From Manduca sexta (taxonomy: Eukaryota; Arthropoda; Insecta; Lepidoptera; Sphingidae): a stretch of 64,000 nucleotides of DNA. The stretch lies in the NCBI RefSeq assembly GCF_014839805.1, contig NC_051131.1:11706913-11770912 (forward strand). The letters run 5' to 3'. Positions 23,270 through 37,596 of this stretch are shown piece after piece. The translations under genes and the position numbers were made by a program. The notes beneath the pieces are model-generated. The model saw only the letters and a list, made by a program, of their open reading frames with translations. It was not told the DNA's origin and did not search any database. The first letter of the stretch is position 1; each line of letters opens with the position of its first letter.

Positions 23270-25020
23270 TAAAATAAATCATTATTATGTTAGTGTCTTT
23301 ATTTAGGTGTCTTACACTTTTTGTTCGCAATTTGTATGAAATTACAATGTTAATACTACAAAATAGTTTAATAGGTTCTACGCAGTGTCGCCCTGAAGTA
23401 CGATGTCAGATGGGACACTGTCAAATTAAGGTCAGCATCTTCAGATAGTCCCTATTTAATGAGCCCATATTAACATTTTAAGTCACAGCTCAATTTTATT
23501 TGTGTAACAACGTCTCAGCTCTTAAATTACTGCTTAAGCTTATTTTATGAAATAGTTCAATACAAGAGTTGTTACTAAAGGTGAAATTAATTTGTTAATA
23601 CGGCCCTTAGTCCATCAACTACTACTATTTTTCTTTTTATTAGACTGAATGTCCGTGGGCAAGTCATTCGCGGTCGGCTAATAATAAACCTAAAATACGC
23701 ACAGTAAAGTAAATAATGTATCGAATAATATACTACAAAATATAAGATCACTGAAATAACTACACCGCTCTCTAATTCTAAATTAAGATTTACTTAATAT
23801 TCAGTATTAAAATGATCATCGAAATTGTTCTATTAATGTTACATCTCCTAAAAACAATATACAGTCCAAATAATAATATCAATAAATGAAAAATAGGGAC
23901 AATAGTTCTTAGTTGTTGAATACTGTAATGGACTCCTTTTTTGTAGTATTAAGTCATTGGTGAAAGCTTTTAATTGGCGACATAATGTTAAGATATTGAT
24001 GAAAGTCGCTTTGTTAATTTGTTATTAAACTGTAAGGTCTCCTTGAATAAATAATAAAAAAAAGATCTCTAATCAGTCGCTAGATTTTCTACTTTTTTTA
24101 TTGCCTTTAAAGCAATAAATATTCTTTTTTTTCTCCTTCTCTCTTTCATATCCCGACATGCATCCCGATGCATTACTTACTCCATGTCCTTGTCTGACTA
24201 ACCATGGAACAGCCTACTTTGCACGGCAAGTCACGCATTTTTTTGCTATCTTTGATATTAAACTCAGTAATGACTACTTATTATTCCACCGGCTGGTTTT
24301 ATTTTTATTTTTTTACACTGTAACACTGGCCAATGATTTTTCAATCATCAAATTAAACTTATACTTCAAATAAATAATTATAAATGACAAATTTACAACT
24401 TCATAATTAAAAAAGTCATATTTAATTAGTTTGTTTTGTACTTTGACTTACGAATAAATATCTGATGATTGAAAAATCAGCCCTAATACGAATAATCACA
24501 ACTTGCAACATCAATTAAGTTGTCACCACTGATTTGTGATACCCCTTACAAATCTTCAGTGCTCAAACAACACGGGAATGCGAAATGAAGAAACCCGTCT
24601 ATCTCATATTCCACGGTGAATGTACATTTCGTTCACAATTAAGTTAGAAATGTCGGCTGAATCACAAGACCGGCTTGCATCACACGTACTGACGATAATC
24701 ACGGCTCTAACTAAGCACATAAACAACGTGCTATTTATAGCCTTACTGGCTGTTTCTACGCTGTTTGTTGAGTAAAATTTAATTGTATATCCAAGATTTC
24801 GTTGTAATTTTGTCACTAAACTTTTTATGAAGCTGGCAAGTCCATTTATAATTTTAAGAAATGTAAGAAGAACCTATTAAATTTAGCAACAAAGAAAACT
24901 ATACTACAAAGAATTGCGTGGTGTTACACCCTCTTCTACCTTAGCTATATAATAATCCTTTGTAATGACTAGAATGTTCTTTAGATCGGAATACGACAGA
25001 GCTTTTTCATTATTTTTAGC
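23270..25020. other. AT-rich stretch without a recognisable gene
   Basis: Only short ORFs without motifs. I see no gene and no clear repeat. Confidence 0.5.
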
Positions 25021-25140
25021 CTTCTTAGGCAAACGAGCTCACGTTCCACCTGATGGTAAGTGATCACTGGTCACCGCCATGGTTGCACTAAGCTTGCCTG
25101 AAGAATGAAACCGGTAGGCCCTGCCTTGACTGACTCACAT
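25020..25140 (+). repeat. Dispersed repeat fragment (CGAGCTCACGTTCCACCTGATG type)
   Basis: Carries 'acgagctcacgttccacctgatggtaagtgatcactggtcaccgcc', a block common in moth genomes. No coding content. Confidence 0.5.
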
Positions 25141-25559
25141 AAAATCTCATATTTGACGCACATAACCAAAGAAACAAATATACGGCTACTAATAATCTTT
25201 TTCATCTTTAACGAATCTGACATTTCCAATTCATAAATTATTTAATATTTTACGTACTCGGTGCAAACGGACACTATAATTATGTCTGTTGTAAAATCTA
25301 TGGTAGTGTCGACACCGGCAGCCATACAAACGTTTCGCAACAGTAAACCGATCTCCTAAACCACGTGACTTCAGCCCTACTTCTGTCGGATACGCTCCAT
25401 AATTAACAAATAGATATTTACTAATCTGAATTACGGTAGAGCATGCAAATTGTTAAGCAGTTTAAGCAAACGAATCATCTTTGCTTGTAAGGTTCTGTTT
25501 AAGCGTCTTCGAAATATCTGTCCCATACAGCATATTTGAATATATATTTTATACGTGCA

Positions 25560-25720
25560 TGGCTAAGTGACTCTACTGTACCTGATGATAAGTAAAGTGA
25601 GGTCTAATAGAATGTCGACTAACGAGAGATGATTACCCCTAGGCAGTCGACTCAATTATGCCGGCCTGTCGGAACCGGATATACACGCCACAGGCTGATC
25701 TCGCAACGCGATTCACTTAC
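25560..25720 (+). repeat. Dispersed repeat fragment (CCCCTAGGCAGTCGACTCAA type)
   Basis: Begins 'ctctactgtacctgatgata' and continues through GATGATTACCCCTAGGCAGT and CCGGCCTGTCGGAACCGGAT. The 70-codon ORF across it is repeat-derived. Confidence 0.55.
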
Positions 25721-25964
25721 GTGGACCATTAGGTGGGGTTTCAACACCTTGTATACGGTGGACGCCATCTGGGGGCATATAAAAAATATCCTACCACCAG
25801 CAATAATTGACAGCAAGTATAAAGACAAGTGTGCCGGTTAGTTTATTGAATAGACGCCCCAAAAATGAGCCCAAATTACTGACATTATATCCCGCAAAAA
25901 TCGGAAAGAACCATGGAGTATAATTTCTAATTAGATCAGTTCAAATTTTGAGGCCAGCTAGATA

Positions 25965-26215
25965 GAAAATTATTTATTTTTATTTATTTATTTATTTATT
26001 TTACTCTTTATTGTACAAATACACACAAAAATAAAACAAACAAAAAAAAACGATGCAAAGAAGAAAAGAGAGACAAAAGGCACATGTACAAATGGCGGTC
26101 TTATCGCTCTAGGCAATGTCTTCCAGACAACCATGGGATGGATATAAAAACGAGAAATAGAAAGAGAGGGTAGTGCAGTAGATTATATTATATTAATAAA
26201 TAAAAAAAAAAACAA
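25965..26215 (-). repeat. Probable 3' end of a non-LTR element, minus orientation
   Basis: Starts with (TTTA)n, which reads as a reversed A-rich tail, then 'ctctttattgtacaaatac', 'gagacaaaaggcacatgtac' and 'atggcggtcttatcgctctaggcaat'. Non-coding. Confidence 0.55.
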
Positions 26216-26219
26216 ATAA

Positions 26220-28950
26220 TTTATAAACATTACATACATAAACACACATATAATATATACCTACATATTACATACATACAAAAGAAAAATAATAATGATA
26301 GTAAAAATAAAAACACAAATTACCCAAACTTCATCCTATATTTTATAGGAGAGTCATAATAAAGGATATCGAAGAAATCCCTTTTTCATATCCTCGATAA
26401 CCTAAGTACCCGGCACACATGTTCTTTTCATTTTAATACTTTATCGCCATTACTTGCTTATAATGCCGTAGCCTCAGATCCTTTAAAGGTCAAATATTAA
26501 ACCTATATCTTATACATTGTTATCGTGACTATATTTTGTAATACTTTGTAACACTGAGGGAACTAATTGAAAGTTAAACTAATTTCGTCGATGCTTGGTG
26601 AATACTGCCAATCTATAGATGCAGTAACACCAAACCGAATGAAATATAATTTCTTCTAATCCCTTTCTCTTTTGACACGAGAATCCTTCAACTGCCTATT
26701 ATAGCGGTTCAACAGCGTGGTAAAAAAAGTGACAACGAAACGATAAATTATTTGGCAATGGTTTTGAGCTAAGAATTAACATGGCTCATCTTCTATATCC
26801 AATAAGGGAAGTTAAGGGGAATCACACACGTGACACGTTTAAACCAAAACGTACATCTGCGGTCTAATGTATATTTATGTGCTTTTACCTTATTTCACGC
26901 AAAGCATTCTAATCACTTTCTGTATAACCATTGTAGGAGTCAATAACACTGCATTTTATGGAATGCCAACAATACACGAAGCTTGCTGAATACTGATAAG
27001 CAAACGCCAATATTTCCCACGCGTGTTTATTTATAACTGAACTGGTTTTAATAAGGTTGGCATATATCACAGGACACAAACTTTTTTTACTCATAGACCC
27101 CTATCAAAATTGTGCTCGTTCAGTTGGACCATTTTTTTAGATTTTAGAGAAAGTGCATTACAACTACAGCCCAGCCGTCGTGGAGGATTATGGTAGGGTC
27201 ACCATGCCTCTTACGACCCCTATCAATATTATCTGCCTATATTAATAAGTGAAGTACTCCACATTTTAGTACTTTACTATCAAATCAGATAAATTTTCGT
27301 AGACCTTCTTACGAGTTGTGGACCCCCATTCACGTCACGCCAACGTAGGTCCCCATCAAGTCTCCCGTGGAACCTTAGGGGTCCACCTGGAACACTATGG
27401 GAGTCAATGGTATAGAATATCGTATTTACAGAATTTTCTATTATATTAGCTGTAGACGTAATTTCATATATATTCGTGATATTATCTGCCTAACATATAG
27501 GTCATTCGTACCCGACTGTCTAGTTTCAACCTTTCCCAATGTCTTCTTTCATAATAGTAACGTCATTCAGAAATTCAATTAAACTCAAAGCACGTCATGT
27601 TTCCGCCGAGCTCGTCAAATATATCTCATAACGTTTGCTAGCGGCACCGACCACGTGAAAAAAAAATCCGGGATAAAAATCCTGCTTTATATTTTTAGAG
27701 ATATAAGGAGCCTATAGCAGTGATGAGTAATGTAGCTTTTCCTATTAGTGAAAAAAAAAACGAAATCGGTTTAGTAGTTTCTAAGATTAGTGCATTCAAA
27801 AAACTCTTCGGTTTTATATTAGTATAAATAAATAATATCACTGACTTTTTATATCTTTCCTCAAACAGGATATTTAGCAGCGTACTGCCTGCTTACTTTT
27901 CCTTGATTTTTGATTTTGTACCGCACTTTTGTGCAATCCCCTGGTCCACATAAACTAACAATATTTTACGACACTGCCGCATACCCACCGTACAAGTATT
28001 TCAAGGCCATGCTCTAGGAAGGTAATTCTATATTTTAAAAGCTTTATGCAGACGTTGTAAACTGAACATTAAAATAATATTTTATTTCTTGAAAGACAGT
28101 CTTTATGTTGTCTTTAAAAGCCACTGGGACTTGACCGGCTACATAAAAATAGACAAAGAAATAAAAGTAAGTTAATGGCTATTCTCGAAAAGATCGAAGT
28201 GCCATTACAGTTCATCGTCTGTATTTCCCTTCAAGCACGTGTGAAGAAAATTTCATAAATTTCCGATGATCAAAGCCCTAGTCTAGTTATAGAGGCTAAA
28301 TTCTTGTACTACCACAGAACAAATATGGCGGTAGAGTCTAACAGTAAATAAAAGTACCTACCCTGCCTACCCACTCAGGGATAGACGCAGCGAACTTAAA
28401 ATTTATATAACATCAAAAATTATAATTAATTATGCAAGTGAAGATTTATTCAACGCGCAACAAGTCGTAAAATGATATTGTATTAAAATGCATCTGCAGT
28501 CCTTTTGATCCATTGTACCGCATTCAATCGTTACGCACTGGGACGTGGTACAGTCAGCTACTAAAATAGCTACACCATGCAAAAGCTTACAACATCTAAC
28601 ACATCAAAGATAAAATATTTTATTTCTTTACATTTTTTTTAAACTCTATGTAGATTATTAAGTGAAAAAAGGATACCTTTTCGTACAAACATGACAGCAT
28701 AATGAGGCGATTTGAAGTTTTAAAATGTCTTTTTTGTGCCTGACTGTACAAGTTCTGTTTGTTCTAGTCTTCAGATGATATCTCTCACCGCATTATGATC
28801 AATGAATTTATTGAATGGTGATGACTGAATCGGGGCTGATACATATTCATATCACCGCGTATTTTCCCAAGAGGAAGTCTAGAAGGTAGGTACCATGAGT
28901 CAATTGATAGATTATTGCACATGAGCAAAAAACACAAGGTTTTCGAGGGT
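26220..28950. other. Intergenic DNA, one repeat fragment
   Basis: Contains a dispersed repeat at about 27650-27830. Otherwise AT-rich with short motif-less ORFs; I see no gene. Confidence 0.5.
27650..27830 (+). repeat. Dispersed repeat fragment related to 4500-4690
   Basis: Shares 'ccgggataaaaatcctgctttat', 'gagcctatagcag' and the ending 'actcttcggttttatattagtataaataa'. Confidence 0.6.
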
Positions 28951-28954
28951 GTCT

Positions 28955-29070
28955 AAAGTCTACCAATCCGCACTAGGCCATCGTGGTGGACTAAGGCCTA
29001 ATCCCTCTCAGTAGTAGAGGAGGCCCGTGCCCAACAGTGGGACAGTATACAGGGCTGATATTATTATTTT
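28955..29070 (+). repeat. SINE family C, 3' portion
   Basis: Matches the 3' parts of 36930-37235 and 54078-54375: 'tggtggactaaggcctaatccctctcagtagtagaggaggcccgtgcccaacagtgggac', then 'agggctgatattattatt'. Confidence 0.85.
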
Positions 29071-29494
29071 TATTATAAAAAACACAAAGTGATAACAAAA
29101 TAACTTTCCATATATAACAAATTTTTAAGGATAAATGTTGGCATAAAATATCAACTTCAAACTTTTCTTTTTCCAAATAGGCTTCCGCAAGGTCATTGAA
29201 TCGTCTTGAATCCACCATCGTTATGGGACGTATTATGGGAAGAAGCAATACGTCAAGTCTCCAGCAATATCAATGACTCAGTACACATATAACTACAAAG
29301 GTGTTATACGCCATTTTTTCGTGTGAGTGAAAACCCTGTCAAACTAGCCCATTCATTCTGGAACAGTGTGCAATGTGACAAAAGACGACACCACTCCGTG
29401 TCATTGTATTTGAACTGATGAAGAGACTAACACGTAACTGATGCATTGGTGTCTCCATCAATCCCAAACATCATAATTACATTGTACCTCGTGT

Positions 29495-29672
29495 GACTAC
29501 TGGGCATAATAAGACTTAACACCTCATGTCTCAGGATGGCGAGCGCAGTGGAATGCCAAACAATACTTTGTAATTCAAGGTGATGGATGGTGTTTCTACT
29601 GTTATGGACGGTTGTATCGCTTACCATTAGGCGAAAGGTAAGCTCGTCTCATCATTTAAAGCAATAAAAAAA
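29495..29672 (+). repeat. Dispersed repeat family B, 3' portion
   Basis: Runs from GACTACTGGGCATAATAAGA to AAAGCAATAAAAAAA, matching the last 60% of the family. Confidence 0.85.
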
Positions 29673-30189
29673 TATATTGACTAATGAATGACTGAACTGA
29701 CGAACGGACTGAATGATTTAATGCGTAAATATACTACTTAGAAAAATACGTAAGTAAAAATCTTAGTAGGTATCTTGAGCGCCGTCAAATCGAGATTACG
29801 TACATGTATTTGACAGTGAATTTTAATATGCTTTCGATAAATTTGTGTAACGTAAACGGTCCTAAACAGGATATTAAGGAGCAAAATTAAAATATCTACA
29901 AACCTAAATATGACATAATAAAATACTCAAGATATTTCTTGAACGCAATTTATCAGCCTAGAAGTAGATATCAAACGCATAGTATTAGGTCTATAATTTG
30001 TAGAAGCGTTCAATCCCTAACAAAAGCCTTGTATAGATTCTGCGGCTTAGTCTTGAGCCTGCATCCAATGGCTCTCCGAGAAGTGATTCACATCGTATAC
30101 CTGTCAGGCGAAGGGCTGGCCCGCGCCGACGGAAAATTATGGACCAATTCTGAAATCCTTGTTCGATATTTATTGTGATACACTAATTC

Positions 30190-30420
30190 TGATTTTTGAA
30201 CAAACACACATCTTGCCTTTATTCTCGAAAAGGTAAGTAGAGGTGAACCTTGCACCCATTTTTCGCCATGTTCGTTCCGTCCCATGTCGGACACAAATTT
30301 CAGACTCCGTGCTGATACTGAGCAAAAAAAACACAATATCACTTTGTTTGACTTGGAATTTGAACCCGTAACCCCAAAGCGGCGTGGTACGCAACTACAC
30401 CACCGAGACAGTCTGATTAT
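30190..30420 (-). repeat. tRNA-derived SINE, family A, minus orientation
   Basis: The reverse complement has the head (TCTCGGTGGTGTAGTTGCG), ACGGGTTCAAATTCC, then 'tgctcagtatcagcacggagtctgaaa' and 'gggacggaac'. The 121-codon minus ORF is only this repeat. Confidence 0.85.
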
Positions 30421-32238
30421 TAAAAATGAAAATATAGCCAAATCATTGTGCATTTAAAGTCTCAAAGCGAAAAGCGCAAGTCAATGCCAGGCTATATATA
30501 ACTCGAAGTTCTGGCTGGTTTTATTGCTGCTTGAAAAAATATAAATAATTACTGTTTTAACTTTCAGCCGAGCTCGTTACCATTCCAGTTTCATAAAAAA
30601 GTTAGCGTGTGTTAAAATTTTTAAGAATACACGCGGTATTTGCTACTCATGCACTCCTAAGACATAGGAATACACGCGATATTTGCTTCTTTTGCACTCC
30701 TAAGACGTAGTTACTAACGTATATCAATCAGCGCAGGAAACTTTCTAAGACAACCTAGGTTCCCACGTAACTTGTTTGGTAGCCCTAAATTTTTGTTGCA
30801 CCGAGATAAAAATAAAACGTAACCGCAAGACCGAGCAGAGTTGAACAAACCCATTGAAATCATTTAAAAGTCGACATTCTCTACAATATGTATGCAGTAA
30901 CTTAAACAATTCGTAACACGTAATGTTCTAACAGTTTTTGTGTACTGCCTAGTACAAATATAACAGAACACGGCTCATTGATATTGTGAAACTCTATGGA
31001 CTAAGAAGCTTATGCTCACGGCTCTGGCCACGTGAAAAAGGTTTAGATGAAATTCACTCTTAAATTTTCCGGAGATGAAATTGAGCCTATACTTTAAGGT
31101 AGACATCTGGTAATACATCGATGTAAACTGCATGCAATTCCATGCTGTAGTTTTTGCGTGATGCGTATAGACAGACAGATAAAGATTCTAATACCGGTTT
31201 TAGCTTCTATTGTACTATAAAGACCCCCATATTTATTTTTCCTCTATAATAATGTACAGGCGTAGGTATATTACAATTTTCGTATATGTATAGATAAAAC
31301 AAGTCTTCATATCTAGGCTATAAATTATAGTGGGTGAGTAAAAACTTGTTGAATACAGTTTTTAGGAAAAATATTTTTTAAATAAATGTATAAAATCTAT
31401 TTTTTTCGTGTCATAATTGCGCAGAAAAATATACATACTCAAACATTATAGTCAAAAGTAGTCTTGGCACCTCACGACTTAGAACCGTATTTATAAATCA
31501 AACTAACTTTTAAGTAGGATCTTAGGAGTGCACACTTAAGACATTGAACTATTCAATAAACAAAACTTGAGCTGTCATTCAACCGTCTATCAGCTAAGTC
31601 GGCGCTATGCTCTAAACTTAAACATAAACTTAACTGTTAAAATCTATCGAATTCTGTCACTCAAAATGTCATTTGAGATTATGTTCAAATCTGTTTATTA
31701 AAAGCATCGATCTTAAGATGCTGGCTTTCATTTGAAACTGTCTCTGCTGATCACACTTGAGAGCGAAACTAGGATCAATTTATACGTACCAAAACTACAA
31801 AGTCTTCAGACCTCGCGCGCAGTCACCGCATATTTCCATAAATTGCCGTCGATATACGAAGTATGAACAGTTGCTAGATCACATCAGGTAGTAAATAACG
31901 TTATAGCTCTTGCGGCCAGTTGATAGCAATAGAATGGAAACCGAATGAGCTGTAAAGACGCAAGTGGTTCACGCATTATGACGTATTAAATAATGGCCAT
32001 CAACCTGCCCGGATGATAAAGCTTTTAGCTTAAAGCTTTAAACAATAGCCTCGAGCTTTCATGCTAGGATTTTATTTTGATCTACCTTTTACCTTCGACC
32101 CGTGGTTTCTTATAGAGTTGCATGATTCGCTGACAAAAATGTTGAGAAGTTGATGGTACATTGTGTTTATAACTAATGTGTATTATTATGTGTAAAGGTA
32201 CAAAGCCCTCTGAGTTTAATATTGTTATGATTACCGAA

Positions 32239-32413
32239 GGGGTCTTATTCTGTATGTCACTTGCTATTTTGACAGTACGTAACAAGCACTTAACGCACCG
32301 CGTCGCGTTTAAGACAATATAATTTGGCATACAGAATATCATTCCACGCTAACTTCACGAAGATTAACACGGTCGTGTTACGAGTAACTACACTGTCATA
32401 GAGAATAAGGTCC
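32239..32413. mobile_element. Second copy of the GGACCTTATTCTCTA MITE
   Basis: Ends are GGGGTCTTATTCTGTATG and TCATAGAGAATAAGGTCC. The interior matches 21589-21822 in reverse orientation. Confidence 0.75.
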
Positions 32414-34720
32414 ATAGAACGACTCGCTCTGGTTACTCAATCATGGAAGAGAATATACTAAAGTAGGGTATACCAGGGCCAGCCTCGCCTAAACTTCTAA
32501 ACACCCCTCTCGAAGATGAACAGGAGTTTAATACAAGGATCCTGGGACCCAACGCTTTCCATAACAATGCGGCTGTTGTAAATTTCTCTCACGCAGTTAC
32601 GAATTAACTGCGAACACATTACCATCACAATAATGCAAGGCAAATTCAATTACATGGAATTTAACAAACAGAAATGCGTACAATACACATGTAAATGTGA
32701 TGAAAAATTGTATTGTCAGGGTGCGTTAATGAGATTTCGCGAGACGATAAAAGACCTTTCCACACTCGTATGTCTCACGAGGCTTGTAATGTATGGTGGA
32801 ATACCAACGTTCCGAGTAAAGACAAATTGGAATTCGGATTGTTCCGCTGCCCGAAGCCAGGGTTTGAGTTCTATTATTGAATTATTATATTTATTTCGGA
32901 AACTTCTGTAATTTAAAACACTGGAGAATGAAAATACAGTTATGGAATATTTTAACTATGTTATAATAAGATTTGAAATAAATTAAGCAACGCAAATTTT
33001 TTGATTATTTTTATATAAACTTTATAATAAAACTCTGTTAAATGATAGATAAAGGATTGGGAAAGAGAGGAAAGTGCTACAAACTTATAATATATAAATG
33101 TTATATTCCTATAATTATTTTACTTTTGATATTAGAGCAACACTTATCGCCATAAGTCATGAGACAACTGCTAATAAAAACATTTCTTAATGGTCATATT
33201 TTTTCTCACTACCTAGCTATAATGTCATATTTTTATATCTCAATACAGGCAATTACAAGTGTCGGAAGCGGCGGTAACATTATTCAATCGCGGACTGGTT
33301 GCACAGCGCGTAACCAGTGCCGGCCGAACTGACCTCGCCCAAGTTCATTATGTGCTCGATCGGGGCTGATAGATCTCTATTAATCTATACTAACATGTAA
33401 AGCTGAAGAGTTTGTTTGAATGCTCAGGGACTACTTAACTGTTTTTTTTAATAACCTACATTAGTTTTTATTCCGGAAAACTTTTTCACGCAGACGGAGC
33501 CGCAGAGAAATGTTACAGTAGTCATAACACTGCTGAATGGACAACTAACGTTTTAAAAAATATATTTATATATGTCAAAAACATTTTTTTTTTGGATTAA
33601 AATAAAACTACCTTAAAGAAAACAAAATTACAGCTCTATTACGTAAAACTGTTTTTTTAATATTTGTTATAAATTCTAAACAAATTCGCGAAAATATGTA
33701 GTATGTCAGTATTTGCACCAAGGTTGCAATTGTAGCAAAATTCATCTTCTACAGTATTTTTCCTTTTTTATCTGCAATCAGTCGCCAAACTAAAGCAGAT
33801 TTACTTCTCGTTCGCAGAGCGTTTGGAACACTCCAAGTCAGCTAGTTTAATTCTAGACCTCGAGTGAAATAGTCTGCTGTAATTTACCAATGCAAATTTT
33901 GCAAGCAAAAGTTTCCTACAATCGCAAGATATTAGAGTTTTATTTAAATCACTATCTACCGTTGTAACACACTTATTGAATATTAAAATTACATAATTAG
34001 AGAAAAAGAAAGAAAAGAAATTTATTTGCAATAAACACAAGATACATACATATTATTATAACAAAATAAAACGAAACAGAAAAAAAGCATTTAAATCTAT
34101 GTTGCAAAAAGGCTCCAACTCAGCAATATGCTGGCAGTGAAACCAGTGCTGGTCTTCGAAGAATGGAATAAAAAAGTCTCAGCAAAAAATAAAAAACAAA
34201 AAAAAATTATTCGTTTAAAAAACGTATTTCGAATAAATGTTAGTATTTTAGTAGTTATATTCTGTTTCTGGGAGTATCTAGAATTTTAATTTATCACATT
34301 TTTTTGTCCTTTTTCCTTAGTCATATAATTTGGTAGTCAAAGAAACAAAACAGCAATTAACATTTTTATCAATGGGACCTTTACATGGAATTCTGAACTA
34401 CGTAACAATATGTTTGTCCCTTTTATCTTAGGATACGAGTTATCTCTCCACGCGACAAATGAAAAATATAAACTACTGGATTCGTGATACTAAGAAAAAA
34501 TCTTCGGGGTCACTGTTTATTTACTAAATGATAAAAGATGTTATTTCTGCTCATGTTTTGATAAACTATAAATATTAATGGTCATATTTTTTGATACCGA
34601 TGCGATTTATGTTTAATGTATAATTATATTCAATGCGATAGAGCATATTTATAAATAAATACCTCGTCTTTTTGTAAAATTTAGTTAATAAAATAATGTT
34701 TATAAAACTTACATTTATTG
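32414..34720. other. Intergenic DNA without a supported gene
   Basis: A 92-codon plus ORF (32633-32911) has no motif and an AT-driven composition. The GC-rich patch 33255-33360 shows a possible donor (GAG|GTCAGT, minus) but no convincing exon. Confidence 0.45.
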
Positions 34721-34726
34721 AAATAC

Positions 34727-34870
34727 TAGCTTTTGCTCGCGGCTTCGTCCGTGTGAAGGAGTTTTCCGTGATAATTTTTTTTCCCGACTTACTTCATATG
34801 TATCGTTATATTATGACTAAATTACACAAAATCATTAAAATCAATTAAATTTATTCATATTTAATTATTT
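34727..34870 (+). repeat. Dispersed repeat, TACTAGCTTTTGCTCGCGGC family
   Basis: Plus-oriented truncated relative of 560-800: same start, then 'gtgtgaaggagttttccgtg' and 'attatgactaaattacacaaaatcatt'. Confidence 0.65.
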
Positions 34871-36925
34871 CTGGTTGACGATCTCGATATTCAAGATATA
34901 CTTACAACACGGATGCTATTAATAGTAAAAGCAGTTGTAACAAATGGACATGTCGCGAATCATCCAATTTTACTCTCGAATCTGAAGCAACCTTGAACTC
35001 GTGAAGCCCGCTCCATTGCCAAACATATTTAGCCGTCAATCATATGAAGCGGCCTTAAAACTATTATGCGCCGAAATCAGGTCTCATCTACTGTCACAGT
35101 ACAGTGTGACAAATTATTGTTAATGCATCTCAATGTCGTGTGACTAGGGTTGGCACGGTTAAACACAATAAAAAAGAATTGATTCAATGTTTTTCAATTT
35201 TCAATCAAAAAAATTTTATACTCCATGGCATTTGCCGTCTCTGCCACACTGTTGTTACGCGACTGCCATTATTAATATGCTCTACATTCGTGTATTAACC
35301 ATTACCATTAATACCACAATCGCTTTAGTTGTAAAATGTACAAACGAGATTTTTTTTTTAATCATATCGAATGAATTGAATTTAAATAAATAAAAGCGGG
35401 TAAAACTACAAGAGCTGTCTTATTTTAAGCTATACAGATTTAAGGCAATGTTGAAGCATTAAACATTAAAGCCGACAGAAGATAGCATTCATTAAATAAT
35501 TTTGTTTAATTACAAAAAAAATCCCTTCACGCATTTTATCTGACAACCCTACATACATCAGAGGCCGCCAACGTTTGCCTCCGAACCGATCTGACTCATC
35601 ACACGTCACCAGTTCCTTGAATGCGTTACCTTGATCCTGGTTATCGTAGGATAAACAGGAACAACAAGGAAAACGAATAGCCAGTAATTTGTTCAATTAT
35701 TTACAGACTTCTTAGAACATTGATAATAATGAAGTGTTATTCTATGTCTATTTCGTATGAAAAACAATTTAAATAGGAAATATAATTGATTTAATACGTT
35801 AATGAACAACACCATATCAAGTTGTGGTTAAGGAAGCTCTATCTTAATTCTAGGATTCAATATGCAGCTTCGGGGAACTTATTCCAACATCTATTTGAAA
35901 CATGTAGTATTTGTAGATCGCATAACTATTTGACTCTGTATTGGACGAGAAGTGACAGTGCTCTTACCTTTGATGCATGCGAAAATCCTTTTAAAGATCA
36001 ATAAAGATACGACAACCTCCTCCTAAGTCTAATCAAAGAGACACGATAGACTCCCCGGACTGATTTCCGAAATAAAACCGCTAAGACTTCTATTCTTTTA
36101 TATTCTATGAGATGGCCATATGCTTTATGTACCTTACTTAGGAGCTTGTCCTTGTATAACTGAATAATTCGAGAGGATTAACACCATACCACAGAAGTCA
36201 TGATAGAAAGAAGACTCGTAGAATCTAAATGACTGTCGAGAGGTACCTACAATATATTTTCTCGACATTATTTTTGACTGCACGATAACCCGGCATATAT
36301 GATATTTAATTTTTTACGGAATCCCAAGGTACAGGCATAGCCTAGTTTGGGTACCCCTGGTAAATACTTTTTTTTTGTTTTAGAAATTTTCTGTTAAACC
36401 AGAATATTATGTTATATTGTTCATAACTGTAAACATTATGAAATTTTTCAATAAAAACTTATTATTATTTATTTATTTATTTAAGAGGCACTGTTGTGTG
36501 TGACATTAAATAAAAAATCAACTCAACTAACCGCAAATAGTTGACTATATCCTCCAGGACTTGCCATAAACGTCACCGGTTCGTAAAATAATACAAAACT
36601 TTTTAATGGAGTAAAAGTCTACGAATAAAAGAGCATTTTCAACAAAACTTTTATTTATTCTGTTTATAATACTTGCTAATTACCGTTTCGCGTTCACATT
36701 AGCGAAGATAAAAACTTTTTAAAGCTAGACACTAATTTATGCGTTGCATTTCTCTTTGATTCATATTTTAATGACTGCGTAGAAACCATTGTGCTTCAAA
36801 ATTGGTATTGTATTTGATATATGTAGTATAGCACTGTAAGATATACGTATTTCCAAGTTTTAAACGGATGCGAAAGTCCTGCCGTGTAAATCTTTAGTTC
36901 ATAATCGATATGCATTTTGTATGTA
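34871..36925. other. Intergenic DNA without a supported gene
   Basis: A GC-richer patch at 35525-35660 with a 76-codon minus ORF looks like a repeat fragment rather than an exon. The rest is AT-rich with no gene seen. Confidence 0.45.
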
Positions 36926-36929
36926 ATAA

Positions 36930-37235
36930 GCAGCGATAGCCTTGTTGGGTGTGGAGCGGACTGCCGAGATGTATAACAGCAGGTTCAAATCCCAAGGGCA
37001 CATACCTCTCACTTTTTTAAAAAAATACGTGAAGGTAAGGTGAACGGTGAAGGAAAACATCGTGAGGAAATCTGTATACCTGAGAAGTTCTCTATAAGAA
37101 TTTTTATGGTGTGTGAAGTCTACCAAATCGCACTAGGCCAGCGTAGTGGACTAAGGCCTAATCCTTCACAGTAATAGAGGAGGCCCGAACCCAGCAGTGG
37201 CACAGTATATAATACAGGGCTGATATTATTATAAG
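36930..37235 (+). repeat. tRNA-derived SINE, family C, near full length
   Basis: tRNA-like head 'gcgatagccttgttgggtgtggagcgg' with box B-like GGTTCAAATCCC, then 'aacatcgtgaggaaatctg', 'gactaaggcctaatccttcac' and the tail 'cagggctgatattattat'. The 75-codon minus ORF is repeat-derived. Confidence 0.85.
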
Positions 37236-37596
37236 TATATTTTATTCCTACTGCATTACGGCCCTACCCTGAGCAAGCGGCCTTAAGCATTGTTTCATAT
37301 TTCAAGGGCACATAGGTTACGGGCAGGATTATAGTACAAACATTTAAATAAACTTTAGGTTTCCTTGATAACTATAAACTACCAAAATATTCATTATTAA
37401 ATTGCCTATCTATTAGTGTCAGTCACAAATGAAATCATGTATACTTAAGAAATGCACGGCATGAACAATTTTAGTGGCATTGTCTTTCTGAAATTAATGA
37501 AACAATATCAACATTATAAAAAAATAAACAACTTCAGTAAAGAATATGTTGCAGAAATATGTCAATTTTGTTTTCATAAATTTCGAATTATGTAAG

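Noticed and set aside
33255..33380. GC-rich minus-strand exon candidate with GAG|GTCAGT donor
   Set aside because: No matching acceptor or partner exon, and it borders a dispersed repeat end.
35466..35696. 76-codon minus ORF
   Set aside because: Probably a repeat fragment; no start context and no supporting exon.
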